Shown here: one piece after another, positions 36,970-49,710 of the stretch
Layout of the letters: each line of letters begins with the position of its first letter
Position numbering within the stretch: the first letter of the stretch is position 1
Origin: Cubamyces lactineus
Lineage: Eukaryota > Basidiomycota > Agaricomycetes > Polyporales > Polyporaceae
Reading direction: 5' to 3'
Length of the DNA: 64,000 bases
NCBI GenBank assembly: GCA_022376465.1
Contig: JACDTU010000012.1
Location: forward strand, 868,001 to 932,000
Translations under genes and position numbers: made by a program
The notes under the pieces: generated by a model
Seen by the model: the letters and a program-made list of their open reading frames with translations, nothing else
Told to the model about the DNA's origin: nothing
The model's database searches: none

Positions 36970-38154
36970 ATGTCCGACGCAAAAGCACGCGCAGAAGCAC
37001 GCAGGAAGGCTATCCTCGCCAGGGGCGGCGACCGCCTCGCACGCATCACCACCTCAGGCCGCGGCGAGGAAGGTGCCACATACTTGCACAATGGTCTGCC
37101 CGGGCCCTCTCACATTTATCCAGGCAGCTCACATCATATATAATAGACCCGCCGCTTGCTCCGCTGCCTCCTCGCGAGCGTCCTGGGCTGTCGGATTTTG
37201 TTGGGGAAACCTCCGACATGCCCACCCCGCCCGCAGCGTCCACACCTGCGTCGCGCAACGTCAGCGGCTCCGCGCGCTCGCCCTTTGAGGCAGCTGGACT
37301 TGGTTCTGGCGTGCCAGACCCATCTGTATGGTCAGAAGAACAGCAAACCCAGTTCATGAACGCTCTCCTCGGCGCTGCAGCAGCACGCGGCCCAGAACAG
37401 CCTCGACTACCGTCCTCGTCTCCTTCCGTTGCGCCCTCTTCTGCATCTGCCACGACATCTACGAGTGCACCTCCCCCAGAGGCGGATCCTATGGCGGCCC
37501 TCATGTCTGCATTACAACAAGGCGGTGCTGGCGCGCCGCCTGGCTTCCAATTTCCGGGTGCCGGCATGGGGATGGGCATGTCAAGTGCACCGCCTAAACC
37601 GAAGACATTCCTCCAGAAGATATTGCCCCTTGTGCATATCATCGCTGCATGGGCACTCCTTGCGTACTTTGTCCTATGGAAAGAGCCCGAAGTGTATGAC
37701 GCGAAGACGCACGGGTCTGAGCTGGCAGAGGGCAGGTGGAGGCGATGGGCGGATCTAGGCTGGAAGAGCCCCGAGGATGGCTGGGGCGTGCAAGCGGTCG
37801 TACGTTCATCTCTTGGACCATGCTTGTTACAGGATGCTCACCGTATTTGGTGTAGCCTTTCTTCTGGGCGTTCACGACGCTTGCACTCGTGTTGCACTCG
37901 TGGCGTATATTCACGAACCTGGTGCGTTTGTTCCTGTCTCACCGTTGTTCTCTCCTGACCGTCTGTTCCAGGACCCCGTACAGCCGCCTATGCTGCTTGC
38001 CCTTGCGCTCCCGCATCTTCCATCACCACTACCTGCAATCGTCACAAATGGGATGAAGTACCTGCAAATAGGCGGAGTATTCTTTGATGACATATCCGCC
38101 CTCATTGTGGGTATTGGGCTTCTAGTATGGGCCGCAAGCTGGGTTTCTTCATGA
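36970..38154 (+). CDS. GET2-like subunit of the tail-anchored protein insertion receptor
   Basis: The N-terminus SDAKARAEARRKAILARGGD, then RLARITTSG, is the Arg-rich helix by which Get2 (and CAML) binds the Get3 ATPase; the RRKxILxRGGDRLxxI pattern is diagnostic. A Ser/Pro/Ala-rich cytosolic linker follows. Three membrane segments come at the end: ILPLVHIIAAWALLAYFVLW, PFFWAFTTLALVLHSW and ISALIVGIGLLVWAASWVSS. Introns lie at 37092-37145 and in two places between the membrane segments. The protein would sit in the ER membrane with Get1. The domain order and the motif support GET2 despite generally low conservation in fungi. Confidence 0.75.
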
Positions 38155-38334
38155 GCTTACGATTGTGATTCCTTGTAATCCTGCACTATGTGTGTACTAA
38201 TGGGACCATGAGCAATATTTCTCGAGACCGAGAACATATCTCTGAACTTGACAATGGTAATAGCAGTGATTAGATTACAATGTAGGAAGTGTGTATACGT
38301 GGCGGAATACGTGGGTGAGGATATGCCAAGACGG

Positions 38335-38899
38335 TTAAGGAAGGACAGCGGCAGCGCCGCTCTTGGCCTTTTGTGGCGGGGGTATTGCAGGCTCGCCCGC
38401 TGCAGCACGCTCCTTCTTGTACTTTTGCCACCAAGAACCAGCAGAAAGTTCCATGAGTTCGCTGAAGATTGTTGTCGACCATTTGCCATCCAGGTCTAGT
38501 TTGTGCGTTGTGCCGTTCTCTAACCAATGAGGGAACGTTGAGTAAGGTAAAGAAGGTGCGACATAAGAGTACGCACTGAGTTCAACAACCATCTCTGGCT
38601 TCCACGTCTCCTCCTTCGTCTTGAGCTTCTTGTCTACATGGATGCCAATGGTGGGGTTCGCGTAGCGTATCCTAGGCAGCTCTTCCTTCACAAAATGCCT
38701 ATGATGCATGTCAGTCATACATACTATGGCGCATACGCAGCCATTGTACAAACCGTGCACCGAAGTGATCATTCCGGTACGCATACGTGAGCCTCAAGCT
38801 CTTCAAGTTCGGGAGATATGGTCGCGGCTCTTGAGTCAGGCGAGCCAAGATGACGGATAGCCGCGAGGGGCCAGGAATAGTCTTCGGTTTCCGAGGCAT
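38335..38899 (-). CDS. mitochondrial ribosomal protein with L51/S25/CI-B8 domain
   Basis: Start ATG 38899. The N-terminus PRKPKTIPGPSRLSVILARL leads into PNLKSLRLTYAYRNDHFGAR, HFVKEELPRIRYANPTIGIH and KPEMVVEL-type strands. LDLDGKWSTTIFSELMELSA follows, the thioredoxin-like L51/S25/CI-B8 fold found in mitoribosomal proteins and complex I B8. The length (about 165 residues) and the K/A-rich tail suggest a large-subunit protein of the yeast Mrp49 (mL61) type, but the exact member is uncertain. A short intron falls near FGAR/HFVKEE. Confidence 0.7.
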
Positions 38900-39164
38900 A
38901 TTGTATACTTGATCAGAGCAGTCCTGACAGGAAACACGAAAGCGAGAGGCGGGCTACGCAACAACCAGTGAGACGAGGGTGAGCAGACAGCTGAGAGCGT
39001 TTCGTGTATGGGCGTCTACGAAACTTGGGCGTTGTTTGTTCTTGTTGAATTCCAAGGGCGACGGCTTCAACCTTTCTACGCCTCCCGACTTCAGCTATCG
39101 TGTCTTACCCCGCATTCCGATCCGAATCTCACGCTCGTCACTCAGAGCCTGCCACTTGGAGTTC

Positions 39165-40792
39165 ATGGATGAGACGGTTACCTCTCGACGGCCCAAACGC
39201 AGCACTGCAGGCAACCGCCTGCAAGCTGCACTCGCAGAGTTCAAGGCAGAGGATGTCGGCGTGGACGTTGAAGATGATGTAGACTTTGTTCTTGACAAGG
39301 GTGTGTGCAATCAAGTCTTGCCAATGTAATCCTTTGAACTTATGCCACGAAATGACTGCGCAGATGAGGAGGACATGTTTTGGCAGGACTTCGAGTCAAC
39401 TGATGAAGAGGGTGATCAAGAGGATGTCGACGCCACAGCGGAGAATATGCTTCGCCAAGAGGAGCATCGCGCACGCAAGGTTGATGTCTCTCTGAGCTGC
39501 GACCTGCTTGTACTGTATTCTTAACCCCGCGCCCACCAAGCTCTTTTGCAGACTGCCCGGACGCACCTTGAACGGATAACCGCGCTCGCCCATGCGCGCC
39601 AGGCTGCCACTTTCAACCCTGAGCTCTTCGCTCCAGAAGAGAAGAAGATCGAGAAACGTATACGGAGACGTGTCTCCATCGGTGTAGCCGTGGATGCAGA
39701 AACTGGCGAAGTCACGCCGCTCGAGCCTGGGGCCGATGCTGAGAATTCCAGCGCCGCACTTAGCCGGAGGCATAGCACGCGTACACACACAGTCGCTAAT
39801 ACGTCTGCGACACAGACACGGGCGAAGGATGAGGTTGAGCGCAAGGTATACTGCGCCGGAACAAAACATCCCACAGAGACTAACTCCCATTCGCCTTAGC
39901 AATCTTCCGCACCCAAACGCACCAAGTCTAAAATGAAGGCGCCTACCCAGGAGGAGCTCATTGCCCGGGCACTCGACATGGAGGAAGGAAACATAGAGGA
40001 ACATCGCAACTATCTAACGATAGAAGAGGAGAAGCGCAGGAAGGCGCGTGTAGTCCGGACAAGCGTGAATGGTCCCCTCTTGCGATGGGTTAGCAAAGCC
40101 GAAGAGACCGCTGTGCAGATAGATCCGGGCCAAGTTCTTCCTCCCGAACCATCATCTATTCCCCGTCCCCCTGTGTACCCTGCGACTTACCCTGCGACCC
40201 CTTCGACTCCAGCAATACCGACTGGTGCTCCTGGGTATTCCTACACTCCCGCGACTACAGCATATCTCCCTCCTCCACAAGCATCTCCGTTCCAGCAATG
40301 GCCACCGCCACCGCCCGTCGTTTATCAGCCATTACCGCCCCCGCTTCCACTGCCGCCTCCGCCACCCCCGGAACCCATCATTCGCAGGGAGAAAGTCGCG
40401 AAGCAATACGTCGTGCACGAACTCGAACAGACGGAGAAGGCTGCAAGGCCGACTTGGAGCAATACGATGACAGCCATGTTCGGCGACCATGCCGACTGGG
40501 AGCACATGCGTGTCTACACTACGAAGGGTCGACCACTATGTGCGCTACTCGTTCTGACATTGCGATTGAAAGGCTAATATTGACGCTTTCCCACACAGCG
40601 CGTCCGACTCAAATATGCCCAATCACCGGGAAGCCCGCGCGTTATTTGGACCCAAGAACGAATGTGCCCTATGCTGACCTAGAGGCGTATCGGGTGCTTA
40701 GTGGTGTCCTCCGTCATGAGTACGTATGGAGTCCCATTCTAGGTTGCTATGTCTCGAGAGAAGGGAGTGTATTTGCGAATACTAGTCCTTGA
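39165..40792 (+). CDS. VPS72: YL1/Vps72 subunit of SWR1-type chromatin remodeller
   Basis: The N-terminus RRPKRSTAGNRLQAALAEFK and the acidic DEEDMFWQDFESTDEEGDQE form the YL1 region that binds H2A.Z-H2B. The middle region (KIEKRIRRRVSIGVAVDAET) is basic. A Pro-rich stretch follows, including runs of PPP. The C-terminal YL1_C domain reads RPTQICPITGKPARYLDPRT, then PYADLEAYRVLSG, ending GCYVSREGSVFANTSP. Start ATG 39165; at least four short introns. It is a subunit of the complex that exchanges H2A.Z into nucleosomes. Confidence 0.92.
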
Positions 40793-40858
40793 GCGGGGAT
40801 ATCTATATTACTCGGGCACATTCTTATACTGCGTGATCGATGTGAGGGATATAGGATA

Positions 40859-41730
40859 TTACGAGGCACGTCCAGCTGGGCAACACAGTTGCGTTCCCCA
40901 TGACACCTTGCCATCTTGGAAGGGCCACACCTTGGCCCTACGCTCCCTCTCCTCCAGTGTTGGGGCCGCATCTAACACGGCTTGCCTCGCCTTTTCCACT
41001 GCACGTCTCGCCCCCTCGTATTCTTCTGTGCTTACCTCCCCTTTGCTCTCCGGAAAGACACCCAACTGCTCTAGTACTGGGTTGGCCATCTCCTCGTCTT
41101 GAGATCGGAGCTCGCATTCATTCTTGATGTGCTTCTCGGCCTCAGAGATCTCGGTGGGGAATGTCACCAAAGGTGCGCCCTCGTCGTCGATCTCTACCGC
41201 GTATGGCCACAAGGTCCGACAAAGCAGGAACGAGCACTCGATGGCTTCCAGGCCATCCTCCATCCCGCGTGTGATTATGCTTGCCGGAGAAGTGACCATG
41301 CGCCGTGCTGGGGCACACATCATGTCGAACATCTCCTTCCCAAGCTCAGGATCTGCCTCGCGGACGTAGATTTCGTGGTAGGCAGGTGGGACTCGAAGCT
41401 GTATATGTTCCGGAGCCATGACGGTGCCTTGCCAGTCGATCATGGACAGCAATTCGCATGGCTGCGTAGTCGAGGAGACGAGGAGATTCCCGTCGCTGAG
41501 ATAAGGGTGCCAAAGAATGCAACGCAGCTCTTTGGGATAGTCTCCCGTAGGCAGACGGCCGATGTGCTCTACTGAATGAGGGGAGGACGAGTATCTCTGG
41601 GAGCCATGTAGGGAATGAGTTTCTCATAGTCCAAAATGAGCAGCGATATCTATCGTATGTAGTAGGATGGGGGTAAGCTTCAACGGAAGCGCGAGCGCAC
41701 TCTGTAAGAGCATGCAGATATGAATGCATG
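40859..41730 (-). pseudogene. APH-like kinase remnant with altered catalytic loop
   Basis: The C-terminal part of an aminoglycoside-phosphotransferase-like (PKL) kinase is readable. A segment ending LILDYEKLIPYMAPRD is followed, after a change of frame, by ELRCILWHPYLSDGNLLVSS, then ELLSMIDWQGTVMAPEHIQL and a long helical tail ending CCPAGRAS. In this family the catalytic loop reads H-P-D-L-x-x-x-N; here the aspartate is a tyrosine (HPYLSDGN). The N-lobe is missing, since the MSH4 promoter begins just beyond. Frames change near 41560-41580 with no clean intron. I read it as a truncated pseudogene, although an unusual short gene cannot be ruled out. Confidence 0.55.
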
Positions 41731-41925
41731 TCTAGCCCTACGGACGATACGTCAACGTGTTTGCTGCCTGGTATTCAAGCTTCAAGGGTGGGTACTCACA
41801 AGGGCCTCTGTCGATGTCGAGAGCAGCACGGCGCGCGCGTTCGCAACACGTGACCGTGCGCGACGCGGGAAGCTTCGACGCGTTGTGCAGGTGGACGCGT
41901 CCGTCTGTCTCTTCCTGCCACCACC

Positions 41926-44900
41926 ATGTCTCTCACCTCACGGCCGTATTCCGCGCGCAATAGCTCCTCCCGCCCCGCTACGGCCATATCTCGTCCAGGC
42001 ACAGCCCGTCCCCAGACAGCAGTCTCCTCTCCTCCCGAGGGGAGCTTTATCATCGCAGTCCTCGAAGGCCGAGGCGTGGGTAGAGAAGTCGGTATGGCTG
42101 CGCTCGACAAAGAGACCGGACGTGTTGCGTTGATACAAGTGCTGCTCACTCTTGTGCAGTAGTCTTTCACTGACTGTGTGCTATCTTACCGGCAGCTCGC
42201 GGATTGTCCGACTTATGTCAAGACATTACACCAGATGCATCTTCACTATCCTGCCATGATTCTCGTCCCTGATACGTTCTTTTCGTTGACTGATACCTCC
42301 CTTCCGTCTGGCGCAAACAATTTGCGCTCGACCTCTGTGCTCGTTCAGTGTATCACGGACGAATTTGATGGCGTTCCTATCGAGCCTGTGATGCGTAAAT
42401 ACTGGAATGAAAATGCCGGTATGTATTGACAAATCCGAGAAACCGAAGCTGAGCATACCCTTGATAGGCCTTGAATTTGTCAGCCAACTCACGGTGGACG
42501 ATGACGAACGAGCTGCTACACTCGTCGCAGTGTCTAATAAGTTTGTTTATGCGCATATATGCATGGGTGCAGCGACAATTTTAACGCCATGACAGATATT
42601 ACGCTCTATCTGCAGCAAGTGCTTTGTTCAAACATGCCGAACTCCGCTTGAACACCCGTTACGCGTCGTCTTCTCTTCGAATTCGTTATACGCAAGTGGA
42701 AGGCACATTACTCGTCGATCCAGACACCGCTCGGAATTTAGAGCTCGTGAGCAACTTGTCGGCGAGGAAGAGCACTCATTCGCTTTTTGGGTGATTCAAC
42801 CAAACTCCCGCAAACGACTCGCATTGACGCGATGCACGCAGACTCCTCAATCACACGTTCACCCCAATGGGTGCACGTCTCTTGCGGACTAATATACTGG
42901 CCCCCATCACTGGTATTCCGCATTTCGTAATTCATCAGTATTACATAGCTAAATCGAGGCCTTAGCGAAATCCGCACTCGAAGCGCGACTCGACGTCGTT
43001 GAGGGTGCGCCTGCCGTTGGACTTGACGGAAATTCGCTGAATGTTTTTTCTAGAGCTGATTCAAACTGAGGACAGATTCAATGAGGTCAAAAACGCCCTG
43101 AAACCTCTCCATAAACTCGATCTCGATAAGCTTGTATCTTCGGTACAGCCGCCGTCTCTACATCTGTGCTCCAGGATTAAGGAAGATCTTATAGCTAGCC
43201 GCGTCAGAAGCGCGAGAGACGTCAAGCGCAAAGTCGGCTTCGGCACGCGTCGCTCAAATGCTCAATCTGCGAAACATCGTACAGAGTCTCCCACGTCTCG
43301 CCAAGGCGCTTCAAGGCACCCGCCCGCAATTGACAGAAATTATAGCGGAGGCGAGCCGACTGCGCTAGGAAATGGCTTGCATCACTTACCTTCCAATTCG
43401 CAGATGATATCAGACGAACGTCTGGAGAAGATCGCTGGCTTGATTGGGCAGAGCCTGAACGACGACACTGCTCCAGCGAAGGTACGTTGCACGAAACACG
43501 TGTCCACTTTTGTTTGGTACTCAAAGCATCTCTCAGGGCGGTTTGAATGCTGTGAACGCTCGCGTATACGCCGTCAAGGTATAGTTTGCGCCATTAACAG
43601 CGTTTGGTCTCATGTATATATCTACTTTTCATTCCAGGCCAATTTCAATCGTCTGCTCGATGTTGCTCGGGAAACATACAAGGAGAATGTCGGTGACATC
43701 TACGCTCTTCGCAGCCGCCTCGCGGAAGAGCACGATCTCCCCCTTAGTCTCGTATATCGCGACACAGACGCTGGCTTCGTCTTCACCGTCAAGAAGGCCG
43801 ACTTGGACGATATGGGCGGCCAATTACCTAGCGGTTTCATTGATGTGGTAGCGCAGAAAGGTCGTCTTGTCTTCTCCAGCCTTGAACTGGTGAGTCCCAG
43901 AGCTGCTAGCGCATCGCCTCTTCATCATGTAGACTGTTCATCTAGAAAAAACGCAACGCCCGCATGAAAGACGCATTGGACGAGACCCTCATCCTGAGTA
44001 ACAAGTACGTCTCCTAACAACCCAAATGGTCGAAGAGACCAACCCATCGTCTCAGGATCATTCAGGACCTTTCCGACGAGGTTGTGGTGGACATCGGGGC
44101 TTTGTACAAAGCTTCGGAGGCGGTCGCGCTACTTGATCTGCTGTGGTCGTTTGCTCATGCATCTATATGTACGCACAGTCATGCAAGAGCGTTGTCAGCG
44201 TGCTCTGATGTTCAGTTCTGCAGTGCGGAACTACGGTGAACCAGATGTTATACTGAAGTCAAGGTGCGCTAACTAAGCCGCAGTTCGACCTGAATTTACG
44301 GGCACGCTGGCGATCAAGGGCGGCAGGCATCCTGTCCTCGAGAGCGTTCAATCTGCGGGGACTATGGTCCCCAACGACGTCTATTGCTGCGAGGCGTCGT
44401 CGTTCCAAATCATCCAAGGCCCAAAGTATGCTGTAATCTCCTCGGTTTGCTGCTGACGGGCTGATCGGATACATCGTGTAGCATGTCCGGGAAGAGCACA
44501 TATCTCAAACAAGTGGCCCTCCTCACGATTATGGCCATGTGTGGTTGCTTTGTCCCTGCCGAGTACGGCTCGTTTAGGTATGCCACACCTTGCAGCTGCC
44601 CCATATATAATGCATAGTAATCTTGTTACGCTCACAGGATTCATGATGCACTTTTGACGCGATTGTCTCACGACGACGATATGGAGAAAAGCTTGAGCAC
44701 ATTCGCTAACGAAATGGTGTCTACCGCCATGATTTTGGGTCGGGTTGTTCAATTGAGCCAATCGAGACATACTTACCTGTGCATCGTTGGCCCTCAGGTT
44801 TGTCCACTGCTAAATCCCTTGTGCTGGTCGACGAAGTCGGTCGTGGTACCTCCGTCAGAGAGGGGGTGGCTATCTCCCATGCCATTGCGGAGGAACTCAT

Positions 44901-45802
44901 CCGTCTGAAGGTATTCTATATCGCTCCCTGGGTCTGTGATCCACTACAAGTATATGTCTGACGTGGACACGCTACCAGAGCTTCGTGTTCTTCGCAACGT
45001 GAGACCCCTCATGAACGATTTCGTTGTTTGGAGTGATACCAACAAGCCCACACAGTCACTTCAGCGAGCTCACCACAACGCTGTCCCGTCAACCATCTGT
45101 AGTGAAGTACGTCTCCCTTCTCATTAATAGTTACCCCGAAGGCTTCCTCGTCACAGTCTGTATTTATCAGTCCAGGTAAGCCAAGTCCCCTCATCATTGC
45201 CGCCCGACCCGATACTACTTCGACGAATGTCAGAAATCGCGCCCCACCGTCTCCAAGTTTGGCATGACGTTCCACTACAGGTACTGTCAACGCATGATAC
45301 CGCTCGTTGATTCGCTTTAATGTCGTGCAGAATCATCGACGGTGCCCCGGAGGCATTCGATCATTATGGTAGATGACCTTCCCTCCCCATCCTGCGTGTG
45401 CTATGCCACTCACTGAACTCCATAGGCCTTGATCTCGCTCGACTCGCAGACCTTCCTCCTCCTGTCAGCACTGAAGCTAGGCGTGTAGCCGAGCTTCTTT
45501 CTGAGAAAGAAGAGCGGGATCAGCAGCAAAGCCGCACGAGCAAGCTGGCAGTGCGGCGCAAGGCGCTCCTCCGGGTAATCTTCTCTCGCTAGGTCTCCGT
45601 CGAGTGTCTATCTGAACCTCTCTGACTCTCTCGCGCATGGTCTTCCTCAACACCTCTGGCGACAACTTGATTTGATACCTGTCAGCTCCGTACTCAACTG
45701 GGACAGGCGCTGGACCACTCGACACTTCCGGACGAAGAACTCGCAACGTACCTTGCACGGTTCCAGAGGGACATCATGGCAGTCTTGGAAGAAACTATGT
45801 GA
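41926..45802 (+). CDS. MSH4: MutS homologue 4 (meiotic crossover factor)
   Basis: The protein lacks the mismatch-recognition domain I of MutS and starts with a Ser/Arg-rich leader ([20 protein letters not shown]). Domain II begins [20 protein letters not shown]. Core blocks include [40 protein letters not shown] (across an intron), [40 protein letters not shown], and [20 protein letters not shown]. The ATPase has Walker A in [28 protein letters not shown], and Walker B in [20 protein letters not shown]. The C-terminus holds [40 protein letters not shown], and a last exon ending [13 protein letters not shown]. Msh4 pairs with Msh5 to stabilise meiotic recombination intermediates. More than ten short introns; the reading looks intact throughout. 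Confidence 0.88.
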
Positions 45803-46065
45803 TCTGCACGGCTGTTTCCACCATCTGTAGACGAACTCGCACACGAGTTGACTGTATGCTTGTGGACTTTGTACGGAGGACCACCCCTATGTGTAACGCC
45901 GCCGCCGATACTGTATGTGCCCACAATTGTACACACCAAGTCGGATGCGTAGCTGCTACCCGGAATGATACCCGTACATGTCCCCTGTCTCATCACAATC
46001 ATACTACAACGCGAGCGTACACGATCGTCCATGTTCCATCGGCGTAAGGCAGCACATCTCGATAT

Positions 46066-47923
46066 TCACGCGCTGATGAACCGCGAGACCAAGCGGTCAA
46101 AGTCGGCATTCTTCCACCTCTGCTCCGTCACCCTCAAGATATCCGGGAACCAATCCCGTATCTCGTCGTCTTTGTCGAGGATCATATGTGCGAGCGCCTT
46201 CCCGCTCATCCACGCGTGCACCATCCCCTCGCCCGAGTACCCTGCGGCGATCCACTCGCCCGGCGCGGCTAGATGCACCAATCTCCGCGCCTCATCCTTA
46301 CCACCTTCATCGTGCGCACGTAATATCTTGTGCTGTTTAGGCGGAGAGCGCTTTGTGAGCTTTGCGGGCACCCGCCCGACCCAAGGCAACAAATCCGCAG
46401 ATATGCCTAACACGCCGCTCCACTGCGCCTTCGTCCTCCCCGGATTCCACCGCACACCGTCCCCTCCGTCTCCCTCCTCCGTCTCAGGTGCGCTCACATC
46501 CCCGCCCCAATTCTGCAGGCCAAAGTACTGCGGGAGCGCGCCCGCGAGGTAGCTCTGGCTCGCATGGTTGACCACTGAGTCGTCCGCAATCCCGATCTCC
46601 GGCAAGCCATCGTCGCACGCCTGCGCCCATCCGCCACCAAACATGAGCTCGTTTTCCGACTCGTCGCCAAGGTCGCCGCCGTGCTCACCAGCGTCGGGGA
46701 GCTGCGTGAGGTAGTCGTACCCGGCCGTACCGCGGTAAAAGACGTACGAGCGCGCGCCGGCGAGCGTCGAACGGTTGAGAGACGTGCCCGGGCGTTGGGC
46801 GGACATGGCGCCGCGCGCGGGTGCGATTTTGGCGCGGAGCGCGGGGAGGAGGTGCGAGCACCATCCGTTCGTGGCGTGCACGACGTGTGTGGCGCGGATC
46901 GTGCCTCGGGGAGTAACGACGGCGTAGGCCGCGGCGCTACTGCTATCCACACTGCTACTGGTGGAGATCCCGGTGCAGGGCGTTTGCGTGAATATCTGCA
47001 GGCTGGTAGAAAGTGAGCACGGCGTAAGCATTACGAGGCAGGACGACGTACCTGTCTGAATGGCGGTCGAGGAGGATAGACAAGAGGGATGTAACATAGT
47101 GGTACGGATGCATAGCACCTCCGGAATTTGAGATGCAGCCCAAAACTTGGTCAGAGAGTCTATATTTCTGGTAGTATATAGACAATGAGTAATTTTGTTC
47201 ACGCCGATAGACCAGCAGTCCTACTGCAGCCCTTGGTGGGCGTTCCTCACCTTGATGGCCTCTTCACGCTCGTATGCCACAAAGCTGCTCGATTCAAGAG
47301 GCATAGCGGCGCGCCATTCTGCGAGCTTCGCCTTCGACTCAGCGAAAGCTTTGGGGCACGTGAAGACGTCGAGGTGCTCCGTCTCGCGTACTTGGGACTC
47401 TTGCAGAATGCCCTCCTCAATGGCAATGCGCCGAACTTCAGCCAAATGTGCGCGACGAAACGCGACCATGGTCTTGGCTACCTCTGCACCGTACTTCTCC
47501 TTGAGCTCTGCGTAATCGTGGTAAAGTGGTGGATTCACATGGCCCCCATTTCTGAGACGCAATGTTCTTAACGGCGGAGCGGTGCATGCGCGCAAGAGCG
47601 TACCTGCCAGTAGCTCCTGAGCAGACTTGTCTGGCCTCAAGCATGACAACGCTCAGCCCAGCCTCGCGGGCGAGAAGGTTGTAGGCAACGGAGGTGCCGG
47701 TGATGCCAGAGCCAATGATAACGACATCTGCGTGTTGCGGCAGGTCGATAGGGTCCGACTTTGGAGGAATGGACGCCGGAGGGACAGTCCACAGGGGGAG
47801 CGTGGGATTGGGAACGGGTAAACCAGGGGAGGCCTCGATGCGCTTCCTGAGGACGTCGTATGTGTGATGAAGCTGGATGAGGGCTTGGTAGAGGAGCTGA
47901 GCCTTGCTGACGACGGAGCCCAT
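46066..47923 (-). CDS. FAD-dependent oxidoreductase, DAO family
   Basis: Start ATG 47923 (MGSVVSKAQLLYQALIQLHH). The dinucleotide-binding motif is in HADVVIIGSGITGTSVAYNL, followed by MLEARQVCSGATGRNGGHVN, the Rossmann end and substrate-domain opening of the glycine-oxidase/sarcosine-oxidase-like DAO fold. Later blocks are ATHVVHATNGWCSHLLPALR, YVFYRGTAGYDYLTQLPD and GVLGISADLLPWVGRVPAKL. The FAD-contacting C-terminal motif is GEWIAAGYSGEGMVHAWMSG. The substrate cannot be inferred. There are introns near 47555 and in 46995-47240. It is convergent with MSH4. Confidence 0.88.
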
Positions 47924-48335
47924 GGCGAACGGCGAGCCGGGATCAAGCGAGGATGAGAGAGGAAGTCAAGGATGGGTCAAGCTGCAAGCTCGATGCACTC
48001 TCGCTGTGAATGAGTAAGTGTCCGTATCTGCCGCGCACACATCTGGCCTTCCCGCCGAGCGAAGCAGTTCCAGGATCCCGTGCATGGGAACAGAACGCTC
48101 CTCTCATCGGCAACTCAATATAGGATGGCGTGGAGGTGCAGAAAGGAGATACACAGGGTGTCGCAGCTGCAGTCTGTGTCTTCAGGAAGCCGTAGCGTCG
48201 ACGGAGTACTAGCAAGTAGTAAGTAGTAGGGCCCAAGTACGAGTGAGCGTGAACTAGACGCCCGCAATCTAGGCGCCCAGCTGATGTGCGCACCGGTGGG
48301 CGCTTGTCCGTCTACCGACTGCAAATCTCTCCGCC
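47924..48335. promoter_or_regulatory. divergent promoter region (DAO gene / BCP1)
   Basis: 412 bp between head-to-head start codons. No obvious TATA box and no ORF with support. Confidence 0.35.
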
Positions 48336-49439
48336 ATGGCCAAAAGAAAACAACCAGAAGGCAAGGCCGCCTCAGACAGCGAGTCCGACTCGGAACGCGT
48401 AAGATTACACTCTCGCTCTCGTGCATCCTCTCCAACACTGACCTGACTCGCTAGTAGAGCCTCGTCGATGTCGACTTCGAGTTCTTCGACCCCAACCCAG
48501 ACATCGACTTCCTCGCTCTCAAACGCCTCATCACACAGCTCTTTCAGGCCGACGCCCAGCTATTACCCGTCCATGACCTTGCCGACCTAATTCTCTCTCA
48601 ACCCCTCGTCGGCTCCACCGTAAAGTGCGATGGCCGCGAGAGCGATCCATTCGCCTTCCTCACCGCGCTCAACCTCCATGTGCACAAGGTGCGTACTACA
48701 CCTTTTCTCCTGCACCGCTACTGCGGCCTGCCTGACGCGAGACTGCCCGTTCGCTGCGATAGGAGAGACCATCCATCAAGGCACTCACTGCCTACCTCCT
48801 CGAAAAATCCTCCGCGGATCCTACCCTCCACTCAAAACTCCAAACCCTTCTCGGACCCAACTCCCAAACCCACGTCGGCTTCGTCTTCTCCGAGCGTCTT
48901 ATCAACATGCCCGTGCAGATCATGCCGCACATGTACCGCATGCTCGCAGACGAGATTCAATGGGCTCTAGACGACGTACGTTCCCGCTTCTCCTGATGCA
49001 CCGCTCCCCAACGCATTGACACGCTCAAACACCAGAATGAGCCGTACGACTTCAAATACCTCATCCTCGTCTCCCGCATCTACCGTCTCACCGCCGAGGA
49101 GGCCGCCGAGCTGCATGCATCTGCCCCACGCACGAAGCGCCAGAAGCAGTCTGAGCCGCCGCAGGGTGCGGGTGTGTATCCCTTCCATCCTGAAGACGAC
49201 ATCATTCGCAAGGCAAGTCCCGCGCTGCCCTCCGTCCTCGTGCTCGCTGGACGCTAACGATCTGTTGACGGGATCGACAGTTTGCGGCCCACACCGTCGA
49301 TTACACGTTCACGCACGCGCAGCCACGAGAAGCAGACTCGTTCGGCCTCGATACTGGTGGCCGCGTGATGCTCATCCCTGCTAGTCGCCTTCGCGATATT
49401 GGAGCCGCTCTTGCAGAAGCTTTCCCCCAACCGTCGTAG
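48336..49439 (+). CDS. BCP1: BCP1/BCCIP family protein
   Basis: Start ATG 48336 (AKRKQPEGKAASDSESDSER, an acidic/basic leader). Conserved blocks are SLVDVDFEFFDPNPDIDFLA, LKRLITQLFQADAQLLPVHD, STVKCDGRESDPFAFLTALN, THVGFVFSERLINMPVQIMP, HMYRMLADEIQWA, YDFKYLILVSRIYRLTAEEA and the end GRVMLIPASRLRDIGAALAE. These match yeast Bcp1, a nuclear protein that acts as chaperone for ribosomal protein Rpl23 and helps export of Mss4, and human BCCIP. Four exon junctions fall at short introns. This is the last conserved gene before the transposon-rich island. Confidence 0.9.
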
Positions 49440-49710
49440 GGCAGGTTGGAGATCGTGAACCGCTTATGAAAAAGATATTGTCTGGCTCTGAGATGGCAGT
49501 AGTACAACCCCTTGTGCTCACATCATGATGTACTCCTACAACAAAACATAACATACTGCAGAAACCCTGATGAGCTAGTAGTAGTGATGCAAAGTTCACT
49601 GAGGTGTGTATAGCCAGAGCTGGGGTACATATAGTACAATGTTGCTCATTCAAGGGCGAATTGTATAGATAATCAGGCTATGTGCAAAGCAATGTAAGAA
49701 GCCATCTCAG
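49440..49710. other. junction between conserved block and island
   Basis: AT-richer spacer between BCP1 and the 3' end of the disrupted P-loop gene. No feature is recognised. Base composition drops visibly in GC from here onward. Confidence 0.4.
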
